Assembly (NCBI GenBank): GCA_964511065.1
Contig: CAZEEG010000004.1
Span: 1 to 64,000, forward strand
Length of the DNA: 64,000 nt
Direction of reading: 5' to 3'
Source of the DNA: CALBRZ01 sp964511065
GTDB taxonomy: Bacteria > Planctomycetota > Planctomycetia > Pirellulales > S012-138
Shown: in pieces, positions 7,811 to 16,377 of the stretch
Layout: each line of letters opens with the position of its first letter
How positions within the stretch are numbered: position 1 is the first letter of the stretch
Made by a program: the position numbers and the translations under genes
The notes under the pieces: generated by a model
Seen by the model: the letters and a program-made list of their open reading frames with translations, nothing else
The model's database searches: none
What the model was told of the DNA's origin: nothing

Positions 7811-10609
7811 ATGAAGGTCGATCCGACTCGAATGGATGGAAGTCCGTCGTCAACCTCGCCCGCGGCACCGATGAGCCGCCTGGTGCGTTACGTTCAACTG
7901 TGGGGACTCTGGTTGTGCCTCGCGCTGCTGACCAGCCAGGTCACTGCGCAAGAAGCGGCGCAGGAGCCTCCCGACAACGGCCAGCCGGCCGCCGCCCAGC
8001 CGATGGACGAGGCCGATCCGCCGGCCGACAGCGACACCTCGGCCGTGGCGACCGAAGCCAGCAGCCAGATGGAATTCTTCTTGATGTGGGCCGTGGTGTT
8101 CATCGCCTCGCTCATTGCCTTGATCCAGGCCTATGCCTTTTACAAGAAGATGAAGGAGGCCGACCCGGGCAATGAGCGGATGCAGGAGATTGCCGGCTAC
8201 GTGCGGGTAGGTGCCAACGCGTACCTGCGGCAGCAGTACAAGGTGGTGGCCATCTTCTTTGTGGTGATTGTGATCTTGTTGGCGATCGCTGCCTTTGGCC
8301 TCGAAGCGCAAAGCGGCTGGGTGCCGTTTGCCTTCCTCACCGGTGGTTTCTTCTCCGGCCTGGCTGGCTGGTTCGGAATGAAGACGGCTACCTGGGCTTC
8401 AAACCGTACCGCCGCCGGCGCTCAAAAATCGTTGAACCAGGGCCTGCAAATCGCCTTCCGCAGCGGGGCCGTGATGGGCCTGACCGTGGTGGGCTTGGGC
8501 CTGCTGGATATTGCTGTGTGGTTCGCCGTGCTGTACTGGCTGGTGCCGGCCCTGGGCTTTCCGGAGATCAGCCTGGTCGATATCACGGTCACGATGCTCT
8601 GCTTCGGCATGGGAGCCAGCGCCCAGGCGCTGTTTGCCCGCGTCGGTGGTGGCATCTTCACCAAGGCGGCCGACGTGGGTGCCGACCTGGTGGGCAAGGT
8701 GGAACAGAACATCCCCGAGGACGACCCCCGCAACCCGGCCACCATTGCCGACAACGTGGGCGACAACGTGGGCGACGTGGCCGGCATGGGTGCCGACCTG
8801 TACGAGAGCTACTGCGGCTCGATCCTGGCCACCACCGCGCTGGGTGTGGCCGCCTACCATGTATCGCCGATCCTGCTGGAAGGAACCGGCATCGACGCCG
8901 TAACGGCACAGCTCCGCTCGCTGTTTCTGCCGATGGTGATTGCCGGGGTAGGCATCTTCCTGTCGATCCTGGGCATTTACATGGTCCGCACCAAAGAAGA
9001 TGCCACGCAGAAGAACCTGCTGGCCGCCCTGGGCCGCGGCATCAATCTCTCGACGGTTTTGCTGGCCGTGGCCGCCGTTGTGCTGGCCAAATGGCTCATG
9101 CCAGCCACCGAAGGCACGGTGCTATTTGAAGATTCCGGATTCCCGATTCCCGGGGTGGCGTTCAGCGTTGTCACGGGGCTGTTCGCCGGCTGGCTGATCG
9201 GCAAGTGGACCGAGTACGCCACCAGCGACGAATACTCTCCGACCAGGAAACTGGCCGACCAGGCATTGACGGGCCCGGCGACCATCATCATCGGCGGTGT
9301 GGCCGACGGCATGATGAGCGTCTGGTTCCCGATCCTGGTGGTCGTGACCGGCACGTTGTTGTCCTTTGGATTCGCCAATGGCTGGAACTACACCGATGTT
9401 GAATTCTTCGCCCTGGGTCTGTACGGCGTAGGGATCGCCGCCGTGGGTATGCTCAGCACGCTGGGCATCACCTTGGCGACCGATGCTTATGGTCCCATCG
9501 CCGACAACGCCGGCGGGAACGCCCAGATGTCAGAACTGGAACCGATCGTCCGGGAACGGACCGACGCGCTGGACAGCCTGGGCAATACCACCGCCGCCAC
9601 CGGCAAGGGCTTTGCCATCGGCTCGGCCGCACTGACGGCCCTGGCCTTGCTGGCGGCCTATATCGAAGAGGTCCGCGTAGGTTTCGACCGCTGGGGCAAC
9701 ACGGCTCTGACCGCCGAGGCCGAACCCGGCTTCTACAAGGTGTCGCAAGGCTTCGTGGTCGAACATACCGGCGAGACTCGAGAAGTCGCCGGGAAGCAGC
9801 ATGCCGTCGTCCACAAGTATCTGGCCATGCCGGTCGATACGCGCGACACGCGCATTCGACAGCAGTGGGACGAGCTTGATTCCCGCGAAGGACCGGTCCG
9901 CATTCCCGATGGAATGCTCCAAACCGATGACACCAACGGCCAGCAGGCGGTCAGTTTCGCCGACACTGGCCAGGGCCTGGTCGAACTGGATCGGGCCACG
10001 TTGCCCGACTTCACGCAGTACTATGAAGCCTCGCTGATGAACCCCAAGGTGCTCGTCGGCGTGTTCTTGGGGGCGATGGCCACGTTTGTCTTCTGCGCGA
10101 TGACGATGAAGGCCGTGGGCCGGGCCGCCAAGGGCATGGTGGAGGAAGTCCGCCGCCAGTTCCGCGAGAACAAAGGCATCATGGAAGGCACCTCTACGCC
10201 CGACTACGCGGCGCCGGTCGAAATCAGCACCCGAGCCGCGCAGCGCGAAATGATCGTGCCCTCGCTGCTGGGGCTGGTGCTGCCGGTCGTCACGGGCCTC
10301 GTCCTGGGCGTGGCCGGCGTGCTGGGCCTGCTGGTCGGCACCCTTACCACCGGGTTCTGCGTGGCCATCTTCATGGCCAACGCGGGCGGTAGCTGGGACA
10401 ACGCCAAGAAGTACATCGAGGCCGGCCACCACGGCGGCAAGGGCACCGAAGCCCACAAGGCTGCCGTCGTGGGCGACACCGTGGGCGATCCGTTCAAGGA
10501 CACCAGCGGTCCCAGCCTCAACATTCTCATCAAGCTGATGAGCATGGTGAGCGTGGTCGTTGCTGGCTTGGTCGTCCGCTACAGCCTCTACGCCCTGGGA
10601 ATCTTCTAA
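7811..10609 (+). CDS. hppA: Membrane-bound ion-pumping pyrophosphatase, K+-dependent type
   Basis: 932 residues from the ATG at 7811; upstream in-frame starts give an unlikely extension. The enzyme hydrolyses pyrophosphate and pumps H+ and/or Na+ out of the cytoplasm. A signal-like segment ends near TSQVTAQE, followed by an acidic low-complexity linker and the multi-pass core. The pyrophosphate site is seen at about residues 283-335 (TKAADVGADLVGKVEQN and DNVGDNVGDVAGMGADLYES) and near the C-terminus (NAGGSWDNAKKYIE, GDTVGDPFKDTSGPSLN). The motif GNTTAATGKGF (591 onward) has Ala595 and Gly598, the residues of K+-dependent enzymes. Usual length is 660-770 residues; the excess is the N-terminal extension and an insertion of about 120 residues (about 618-738) before the helix starting MNPKVLVGVF. 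Ion specificity cannot be read from sequence. Confidence 0.95.
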   Translation: MKVDPTRMDGSPSSTSPAAPMSRLVRYVQLWGLWLCLALLTSQVTAQEAAQEPPDNGQPAAAQPMDEADPPADSDTSAVATEASSQMEFFLMWAVVFIASLIALIQAYAFYKKMKEADPGNERMQEIAGYVRVGANAYLRQQYKVVAIFFVVIVILLAIAAFGLEAQSGWVPFAFLTGGFFSGLAGWFGMKTATWASNRTAAGAQKSLNQGLQIAFRSGAVMGLTVVGLGLLDIAVWFAVLYWLVPALGFPEISLVDITVTMLCFGMGASAQALFARVGGGIFTKAADVGADLVGKVEQNIPEDDPRNPATIADNVGDNVGDVAGMGADLYESYCGSILATTALGVAAYHVSPILLEGTGIDAVTAQLRSLFLPMVIAGVGIFLSILGIYMVRTKEDATQKNLLAALGRGINLSTVLLAVAAVVLAKWLMPATEGTVLFEDSGFPIPGVAFSVVTGLFAGWLIGKWTEYATSDEYSPTRKLADQALTGPATIIIGGVADGMMSVWFPILVVVTGTLLSFGFANGWNYTDVEFFALGLYGVGIAAVGMLSTLGITLATDAYGPIADNAGGNAQMSELEPIVRERTDALDSLGNTTAATGKGFAIGSAALTALALLAAYIEEVRVGFDRWGNTALTAEAEPGFYKVSQGFVVEHTGETREVAGKQHAVVHKYLAMPVDTRDTRIRQQWDELDSREGPVRIPDGMLQTDDTNGQQAVSFADTGQGLVELDRATLPDFTQYYEASLMNPKVLVGVFLGAMATFVFCAMTMKAVGRAAKGMVEEVRRQFRENKGIMEGTSTPDYAAPVEISTRAAQREMIVPSLLGLVLPVVTGLVLGVAGVLGLLVGTLTTGFCVAIFMANAGGSWDNAKKYIEAGHHGGKGTEAHKAAVVGDTVGDPFKDTSGPSLNILIKLMSMVSVVVAGLVVRYSLYALGIF

Positions 10610-10662
10610 GCGACCTGCCAACCGCCCGCTGCTCCAGCAGCAAGCCGGCGGCTGCTAAACCA

Positions 10663-10711
10663 CAGGGCCGGATGCTTGCCATGTGCAGGCATCCGGCCCT
10701 GTTTTTGTTTT
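10663..10711 (+). terminator. Strong Rho-independent terminator after hppA
   Basis: Perfect 13-bp stem CAGGGCCGGATGC (10663-10675) with GCATCCGGCCCTG (10689-10701), then TTTTTGTTTT. It lies 54 bp after the hppA stop codon. Confidence 0.9.
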
Positions 10712-11192
10712 GCACTCCCGCGTGTCCTGCACTTAAGTGCGCTAGGTTGAAATGTGCCGGTCGCAAGCTACGACGGCTTTACCAGCGATGCCATAGCGCA
10801 GGGTGGCCACACACCCAATGGCTTAGAAAAAAGACCGCTGCTTGCGAACGCGCGGCGCCCCCCGGCCGTATCTCTGATCGGGCGCTGCGCAGCGGCGGTG
10901 CAATTGGTCCGTTCTGTAGCGTCTGCATTTCAGAAAGTTACTCACGATTTGCGCCGCATCGGCCGATGGAGTAGGCAACTTCGCACCGCCGCGGCCTTAA
11001 GCCCTGGCGGTATCCCGCACCTGTGCCGGGCGGTCTTAACCGTCACATTGGGCAGGCGATGTTTCAGGCAATCCAGACGGCATAGCCGGCACCGGTGGCA
11101 TGGCAACCTGGTTCGATATCATCAGACCGCTGGCTGCCGACAAGCAATCAGATCCCCCTTCCTCCCCCCGTTCGCATTCAAGAGGATTTTCG
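10712..11192. other. Intergenic region without a recognisable gene
   Basis: About 480 bp. Overlapping open frames exist but lack domains, ribosome-binding sites and sensible composition. The promoter of the following small gene should lie here; I could not place it. Confidence 0.45.
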
Positions 11193-11519
11193 ATGGCGCG
11201 ACACATTCTCACGCACCTGGTTTCCGACCTGGAAGGCGCCTACAAGCTGACCGAAACCACCGTCCTGCGCACGAAAGCAGGCGAGGTCTACTCGATCGAA
11301 TTGGGCGAATCCCTGCTGGCCGGCAGCTTGCCGCACATCGCCCAAGTGACCAAGGTCGCCCCCAAGCTCCAGCACATCGGCTTGTGTCAAGGCTCGACCC
11401 AGGAGCAGGTGTTCAACACCGCGCAGAACCTGGTTTCGCGCGCGGTCGACGATCACGCCGCTACGCTGGCCGCTGCCCCACCCAAGCCGCACCGGGCGGT
11501 AACGGCCGGCGTCATGTAA
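11193..11519 (+). CDS. Small conserved-type protein of unknown function
   Basis: 108 residues. The ATG at 11193 is preceded by AGAGGA at 6-7 nt spacing; an earlier in-frame ATG at 11100 would add residues of unlikely composition. The protein has no signal peptide or membrane segment. It contains a mixed alpha/beta region (AYKLTETTVLRTKAGEVYSIELG) and a helical part (VFNTAQNLVSRAVDDHAATLAAA). No family is recognised. Good codon pattern, ribosome-binding site and a strong downstream terminator support a real, separately transcribed gene. Confidence 0.65.
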   Translation: MARHILTHLVSDLEGAYKLTETTVLRTKAGEVYSIELGESLLAGSLPHIAQVTKVAPKLQHIGLCQGSTQEQVFNTAQNLVSRAVDDHAATLAAAPPKPHRAVTAGVM

Positions 11520-11545
11520 GCGCTGCCGCTTCGCCGCGGTTCTGA

Positions 11546-11590
11546 CACCGTAACAATCTGGCTGCCAGCATTGGCAGCGTTCTTACGGTG
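11546..11590 (+). other. Two-tier hairpin downstream of small gene
   Basis: Outer stem CACCGTAA (11546-11553) with TTACGGTG (11583-11590) encloses an inner stem GCTGCCA (11561-11567) with TGGCAGC, separated by internal loops. No T tract follows directly; a classical terminator lies 25 bp further on. It could be an RNA-stability element or part of a small RNA. Confidence 0.5.
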
Positions 11591-11615
11591 GACCTTCCAC
11601 CACATTCGCAGTCGA

Positions 11616-11654
11616 AACTCCCGCGCGGCCCAAGCCGCTCGGGAGTTTCTTGTT
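11616..11654 (+). terminator. Rho-independent terminator
   Basis: Stem AACTCCCG (11616-11623) plus GCGGC pairs with GCCGC plus CGGGAGTT (11640-11647), loop CCAA, then TCTTGTT. It should end transcription of the 108-residue gene. Confidence 0.8.
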
Positions 11655-11788
11655 GCGGCCTGAAGGCGGGCGCGGCCCAGCCACTTAGGGTGCTGGCCCG
11701 CGGTGGACCTTTCGCAGGGCCGGAAGTAATAAGCAATCGCCGCTTCTCTTGAAGTTGGATCGGCCAAACGATGCGGTTGCCGGCCGAT

Positions 11789-12376
11789 TCATCCGCTACC
11801 ACCATCGCCGATCAAATCCACGTACGAGCCCCTGACCAGGTCTTCTGGCCGCAGGTGAAACTCGTTCATCAGGGTGGAGACCTGGGCCTTGCCGTCGGCA
11901 GCACTGCTATCGGCCGCCAGCACGGCTTCAAACTCCAGGAAGGTTCCCAGCCCCGCCACGTCGTCAAGATGAATCCGCACGTTGTGCCACAGCCACAGCG
12001 TGCGCAGCTTGTCGACCACCGCCCGCAGTCCCAAGGAGTGGATCAACACTTGCTTCAATACCAGCGGAGGACTGGTCACCGGGGCCTGCACGTAGCGGCT
12101 GGTCTTGGGGCCTGTAGCGTCGGGCCGATCGTACCAGATCAACTCCACACGGTGGGGCTGCGATTGCAAGTCGTGCGTGTCGAGGGCCGCCCTGGCATCT
12201 TCCACCGTCCAAATCTCCCGCAACTTGAGACGCCCGTGCGAACCGTTAAAGTAAGTATCCACTTGGCGCAATCGCTGCACTGGCGAGGTGGCCAGCCGCG
12301 TGGCGGTGTCGAACACCGTTTGAGGATCGGCAACTCTGGCTTTGATTTCGATATTGCGAGCGGTTGCATGAGCCAT
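11789..12376 (-). CDS. CYTH-domain protein (class IV adenylate cyclase/ThTPase-like)
   Basis: 195 residues from the ATG at 12376; an in-frame upstream ATG at 12457 would add 27 atypical residues. The N-terminus carries NIEIKARV, a variant of the CYTH signature ExExK in which the first Glu is replaced by Asn. Further tunnel residues are suggested by QVDTYFN, GRLKLREI, RVELIWYDRP, RTLWLWHNVRIHLDDV and LGTFLEFEAVL. CYTH proteins bind triphosphorylated substrates and a divalent metal; known activities include adenylate cyclase CyaB, thiamine triphosphatase and inorganic triphosphatase. The exact reaction is not determinable here. The gene is divergent from the PhyH-family gene, with 83 bp between the starts. 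Confidence 0.85.
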   Translation of the reverse strand: MAHATARNIEIKARVADPQTVFDTATRLATSPVQRLRQVDTYFNGSHGRLKLREIWTVEDARAALDTHDLQSQPHRVELIWYDRPDATGPKTSRYVQAPVTSPPLVLKQVLIHSLGLRAVVDKLRTLWLWHNVRIHLDDVAGLGTFLEFEAVLAADSSAADGKAQVSTLMNEFHLRPEDLVRGSYVDLIGDGGSG

Positions 12377-12459
12377 CGCAATGGGGGGGCTTTCTGAGCT
12401 AGGGCGGCAGAGGATAGTGGCAAATGCTGGCGAATTTCCACCGTGAATGAGACGCAACG

Positions 12460-13341
12460 ATGATCAACGATCTGGCCAAGGTCCATAGTCCGATAAGCGA
12501 CCTTTTTCCCCAGCTCACCTCGCCCGAGGATGCCTCGCGGTGGCGGCTGACCGATGAGCAGGTGGCGTTTTACCACGAGCATGGCTACCTGGCCGGGGTC
12601 CGCGTGCTGGACGACTTCCAGGTGCAGGCCTTGCGTGACGAACTGGCCGAACTGATCGATCCGGCCCATCCCGGCAATCGCCTGTTTTACGAATTTCACT
12701 CCAACGAGTCGATCAATCCCGATACGGTGCTGTTCCACGCCCTGGGTGCCTGGCGTGTCGGCCAGGGGTTCCACGATCTGCTGTGGAACCCGGCATTCAC
12801 CGTGCCGGCTTCGCAATTATTGGGGGGTGCCGTCCGGTTCTGGCACGACCAGTTGTTCTGCAAGCCGCCGCACCACGGTGGCGTGGTGGCGTGGCACCAG
12901 GACTACAGCTACTGGACCCGCACCCAGCCGATGGCCCACCTGACTTGCTGGATCGCGCTCGACGATGCCGACTGCCACAACGGTTGCCTGCAGTATGTCC
13001 CCGGCAGCCATCGCTGGGAATTGCTGCCGATTACAGGACTGGCCGGCGACATGCATGCCATTCGCCAGGTTCTCGACGACGATCAGTGGAGCCGCCTGCA
13101 GAATCCACTTTCCATCGAACTGCCGGCGGGCTGCGCCGCATTTCACCATCCGCTCATGGTGCATGGCTCACGCGAGAACTTTACGGATCGGCCCCGCCGG
13201 GCAACCGTCATCAATGTATGCCGCGATGGCGTATGTAGCGCCTCGGCTGATCCGCTGCTGGAGGGCGTGCCGCCATTGGGAGTGAACGAACCGCTTGGCG
13301 GAGCGTTCTTCCCGCTGCTGTACGATCCCGCAACGACCTGA
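12460..13341 (+). CDS. Phytanoyl-CoA dioxygenase (PhyH) family protein
   Basis: 293 residues, ATG preceded by a weak GAGA. The family comprises Fe(II)/2-oxoglutarate-dependent oxygenases. The facial triad is visible as H146 and D148 in WHQDYSYW and H235 in LMVHGSREN. The opening LTDEQVAFYHEHGYLAGVRVL is the usual PhyH start, and LTCWIALDDADCHNGCLQYVPGSH is the typical core strand pattern; Arg in DRPRRATVINV may bind 2-oxoglutarate. No signal peptide. Planctomycetes have many PhyH paralogues with unknown substrates, probably small hydroxylated metabolites. The adjacent genes give no clear hint. Confidence 0.9.
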   Translation: MINDLAKVHSPISDLFPQLTSPEDASRWRLTDEQVAFYHEHGYLAGVRVLDDFQVQALRDELAELIDPAHPGNRLFYEFHSNESINPDTVLFHALGAWRVGQGFHDLLWNPAFTVPASQLLGGAVRFWHDQLFCKPPHHGGVVAWHQDYSYWTRTQPMAHLTCWIALDDADCHNGCLQYVPGSHRWELLPITGLAGDMHAIRQVLDDDQWSRLQNPLSIELPAGCAAFHHPLMVHGSRENFTDRPRRATVINVCRDGVCSASADPLLEGVPPLGVNEPLGGAFFPLLYDPATT

Positions 13342-13495
13342 GGTGTAGCGACTTCCATCTGGTCGGTTCGATGTACAGACCGGCCGCATTGCGGAACAAG
13401 GATCGGACTCATACCTTGCCAGCGGGTTCCGCAGCAGACCGTTTTGCGTCCGGCAGCAGCCGGCCCTACATCTGGCAGTAGCCGGACCGGCGGCG

Positions 13496-15226
13496 TTACA
13501 GCTCAATGCTCTTGATGCCTTCGCCGCCGCCCGCGGCCGCCGCAAACAGGCACCGGTTTGCGGGCTCGATCAGGTCCTCGGGACGCAGATTCTTCGAAGG
13601 GAGCGAAACCGCCGCAATGCCCACGCTCATGCCGATCCCACAATGCGGAAAGACGTGTTCGTTCAATTCGCGGACCAGGCTCAACAGACGGTGAGCCACT
13701 TCCACGGCCTCGCGGCGTTCGCAGTCCAACAGCATCAAGGCCAGGCAGCCGTCGCGAACCGCCACGATCGGGCTGCCGTCGCATGTCAGCTTCCGGCAGG
13801 CCGCTTCCACGATCAGCATGATCCGGTTCGCCTGTGCGGCGCCCACCCGAAACAGCATGTTGGGATAGTCATCGACTTCGGCCAGCATCAAGCTGAGTGC
13901 CACGCGCTGCTGTCGGCACCAGGCGATTGCCTCAGACAATTGCGCCGCCAAGGTCGATGTGTCTTCGCTTTCCGCATCGGCTACCAGTGCCGCCTGGGCC
14001 CTGGCCGCAGGGGCGGTTGGTACCTTGGGTGGCTCACTTTCGATGTTGGCTTCTTGGGCCGCCGCGGGGGCTCCATCCGGGCAGGCATAGCCGCGCCGTT
14101 TGCCACTTCGCGGCACAGGTTCGGCCGCGGTGACAACAGGTTCGCCGCCAGGCAACGTTTCCAGCGTATCCACTTGCTGCGAGTATTGATTGGCGGCTGC
14201 CACGAGGGAATCGGCCTCGGGCAGTTCCCCTGCCCGCAGCAGGTGGCGAACTTCGCGTTGTTCCTTTTGTTGCTGGCGAAACACCTGGCCGGCCAGGTCT
14301 TGGGCCACGGCGGCCATTTGTCGATGGGCTTGCTCCACGATGGCTCGATAATCGTCCACCCCGGCGATCCGCAACGAGAGGACATCGGCCAGTTGGCGCA
14401 CTTTTTCCTGAAGGTCCGCGAGCAGGTCTTTAACCCGATCGGGCGCAACCTGGAACTCAGACTCGGCCATCGCCACCAGTTCGAGCCAGCCACTCGATTG
14501 CCGTTGGACCAGCAGCCTCGCCACCAGTTCGGCCATCTGAAGCACCCGCGCAATCATCGCTGCCGAGGCAAGCGGGCAGGGGCGGGCCGCGATCACGCCT
14601 TGCGACAACTCCTCCGGCAAATGCCAATTGGTAAGCAGCCGTGAGCTTAATTCGGTGTGGTCGAAGCCGAGGGTTCGCCGCTCCAGGTCCAACAGCGGGA
14701 CATCCAGTTTGCACGCCTTGCGCAAGAAATCGGCGTAAGGCGTCCCCAACTGTTGCAGCAGCACCAGCATGCCCAAGTCTTGCAGCAACCCGGCGATGAA
14801 GTACTCGTCGCCCGACACGTTCGCCCAGGCTTGCACGATCTCTCGGGCAGCGACCGCCTTGGTCAACGTGTGTTGCCAGTAGCGCTCAAGAATGTCGCCC
14901 GAGACATCGGTGAACAGTTTCTCGGGCAGGCTGAACCCCAGGACCAGCAACTTGAGCGGCTTGATGCCCAGCAGGGCCAGCGCCTGATTCAAGTCGTGAA
15001 CCTCGCGGCTGAGTCCCAGCAGCGAACTGTTGACGACTTTCAGAATCTTGGCCGTCAGCGCCGGATCATTCTCGATGCATTGTTTGAGTTGCCGCGCATC
15101 GACCTTGGGATGATTGGTCAACTCAATCACCTGCATCGCCACGCGCGGCAACGTGTACAACGTGCCGGCCTGGCGAACCAGGGAATCGAGCAGGCGAATG
15201 CGGTCGCGTGACGCGCTGTCGTTCAT
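13496..15226 (-). CDS. HDOD-domain signalling protein with degenerate GGDEF domain
   Basis: 576 residues from the ATG at 15226. The N-terminal HDOD domain (about residues 10-230) is seen from LPRVAMQVIELTNHPK, CIENDPALTAKILKVVNSS, ALALLGIKPLKLLVLG and FIAGLLQDLGMLVLLQQL. A helical region with a coiled-coil look follows (VRQLADVLSLRIAG...HRQMAAVAQDLAGQVF) and then a proline/alanine linker. The last 150 residues have a diguanylate-cyclase fold pattern ending in ANRCLFAAAAGGGEGIKSIEL, but the GGDEF signature is absent (IVAVRDGCLALMLL at that place). It is therefore probably not a c-di-GMP synthase. A role in signalling or cell-cycle control is inferred from the family. Confidence 0.85.
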   Translation of the reverse strand: MNDSASRDRIRLLDSLVRQAGTLYTLPRVAMQVIELTNHPKVDARQLKQCIENDPALTAKILKVVNSSLLGLSREVHDLNQALALLGIKPLKLLVLGFSLPEKLFTDVSGDILERYWQHTLTKAVAAREIVQAWANVSGDEYFIAGLLQDLGMLVLLQQLGTPYADFLRKACKLDVPLLDLERRTLGFDHTELSSRLLTNWHLPEELSQGVIAARPCPLASAAMIARVLQMAELVARLLVQRQSSGWLELVAMAESEFQVAPDRVKDLLADLQEKVRQLADVLSLRIAGVDDYRAIVEQAHRQMAAVAQDLAGQVFRQQQKEQREVRHLLRAGELPEADSLVAAANQYSQQVDTLETLPGGEPVVTAAEPVPRSGKRRGYACPDGAPAAAQEANIESEPPKVPTAPAARAQAALVADAESEDTSTLAAQLSEAIAWCRQQRVALSLMLAEVDDYPNMLFRVGAAQANRIMLIVEAACRKLTCDGSPIVAVRDGCLALMLLDCERREAVEVAHRLLSLVRELNEHVFPHCGIGMSVGIAAVSLPSKNLRPEDLIEPANRCLFAAAAGGGEGIKSIEL

Positions 15227-15687
15227 GCGGCAGCCCGAGCACAATCGAGAATTGGGGGGGACAAACCGTGCGGTTCCACTTGGGTGAGCCCCGGCACCGT
15301 GCTGGACCACCGCAACACAACTCTAGCTTTTCCTGGCCCACGTGCGCAACTACAAGCCGCAAACGAGCTTGATTAGATCGGGTAGTACCAGGCGATGGTC
15401 AGGGACCACGTCCCGTGGCGGCCGCTTCCACGGGCCAAAACCAACTCTTGCGCCCATTGGAGAGGTTGGCGGTGATCCCTCGATGCCAATCGCTTTTCGT
15501 TCGGCAACCATGGGCCCCGCGGAGCGGCACGATCGGGGGGCTCAAAGGGGTTGCGCCGATTGGAATGCTTGGCGCGAAGTTGCCAATCGCCCTGGCGGCA
15601 GCGGCGCGTACAATAGATGCATAGGGATGACAGGGTGAGGCGTTCACCTATCTTCTAACTGGCCGCTTACTCGACCGTTCTTGACCG
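15227..15687. other. Intergenic region without a recognisable gene
   Basis: About 460 bp between divergent genes. Short frames exist on both strands but none has a domain or ribosome-binding site. It should hold the promoters of the HDOD gene and of the small Cys-rich gene; none could be assigned. Confidence 0.45.
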
Positions 15688-15903
15688 ATGGATGCATTCT
15701 GGCAAAGTGTGGCGGCATTTGTGATCGTGCTCGCCGCGTGTGCGTACATTGCCCGAGCCGCATGGAAGATGCTCCTTGGCCGGCGTGATGGCTGCGGCAG
15801 CAGTTGCTCGTCGTGCCCGGCGGCGAAAACTTCCCCCGGCTCGGACCGATCGGCCCCCGGCAGTTTCGTCTCGGTCGATCAGTTGCTTGGGCCACGTCCC
15901 TGA
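15688..15903 (+). CDS. Small Cys-rich membrane protein (FeoB-associated type)
   Basis: 71 residues. A single transmembrane segment (VAAFVIVLAACAYIARAAW) is followed by a basic stretch and the Cys-rich motif GCGSSCSSCP, the layout of FeoB-associated Cys-rich membrane proteins. Members of that family are usually found beside the ferrous iron transporter FeoB, and the Cys cluster may bind iron or another metal. No feo gene is in the window. The next gene, a lipoprotein with a Cys motif, starts 30 bp downstream and is probably co-transcribed. The start has only a weak ribosome-binding site. Confidence 0.7.
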   Translation: MDAFWQSVAAFVIVLAACAYIARAAWKMLLGRRDGCGSSCSSCPAAKTSPGSDRSAPGSFVSVDQLLGPRP

Positions 15904-15933
15904 TCCGGCCCCGCCCTCAAGGAGGCAATTGCG

Positions 15934-16290
15934 ATGCGTTGGATGTTATGGACCGCGGTAGCGCTTGCGCTGCCCCCCATGGCGGGGTGCGGCAATGGGC
16001 AACAGGGATCGCCTGCCACGACGGCGGCCGATGCAGAGCCCCAGGTGTCCATGCCTGCAGCCCTCGCCGACCAGGCCGCAATTGAGCAGGCCCTGGCCAA
16101 GCTTTCACCCGAGGACCGCGCATTGGCCGAGAAGCAAAAGATTTGCCTGGTATCGGGCGAACCGCTGGGGTCGATGGGCGTGCCAGAGTGGGTTGAGGTC
16201 AAAGGCCAGAGGGTGCTGATCTGCTGCGACGGCTGCCTGGAAGCGCTCCACGAAAACCCCGACGAGTATCTCCGCGGCGTCGAGGAATGA
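15934..16290 (+). CDS. Lipoprotein with a YHS/TRASH-like Cys module
   Basis: 118 residues, ATG after a perfect AAGGAGG. The N-terminus is a lipoprotein signal (MRWMLWTAVALALPPMAGC, cleavage before Cys19). After a short Ala-rich linker and a helix (IEQALAKLSPEDRALAEKQ), the C-terminal half has CLVSGEPLGSMGVPEWVEV then RVLICCDGCLEALHENPDEYL. This pattern of one Cys followed by CCDGC resembles metal-binding YHS/TRASH-like modules often placed in planctomycete metal-handling proteins. It is probably a periplasmic or surface metal-binding lipoprotein, forming an operon with the preceding Cys-rich membrane protein. Confidence 0.8.
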   Translation: MRWMLWTAVALALPPMAGCGNGQQGSPATTAADAEPQVSMPAALADQAAIEQALAKLSPEDRALAEKQKICLVSGEPLGSMGVPEWVEVKGQRVLICCDGCLEALHENPDEYLRGVEE

Positions 16291-16328
16291 TCCCTGAAAG
16301 GGGAAAGGCACCTGCCGCTGGTCCCTCC

Positions 16329-16353
16329 CGTGGCGGCGCATAGCGCCGCCACG
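16329..16353. terminator. Bidirectional hairpin between convergent genes
   Basis: Perfect 10-bp stem CGTGGCGGCG (16329-16338) with CGCCGCCACG (16344-16353). No T tract follows. It is flanked by imperfect 20-bp direct repeats at 16296-16315 and 16353-16372 (17 of 20 identical). Confidence 0.55.
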
Positions 16354-16377
16354 AAAGGGGAAGCTCACCTGCGATTC

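Noticed and set aside
9530..10621. Minus-strand open frame opposite hppA
   Set aside because: Overlaps the conserved pyrophosphatase core, has no ribosome-binding site or domain.
10754..11545. Plus-strand open frame overlapping the 108-residue gene in another frame
   Set aside because: The overlapped frame starting at 11193 has a good ribosome-binding site; this one has none and is Arg-rich.
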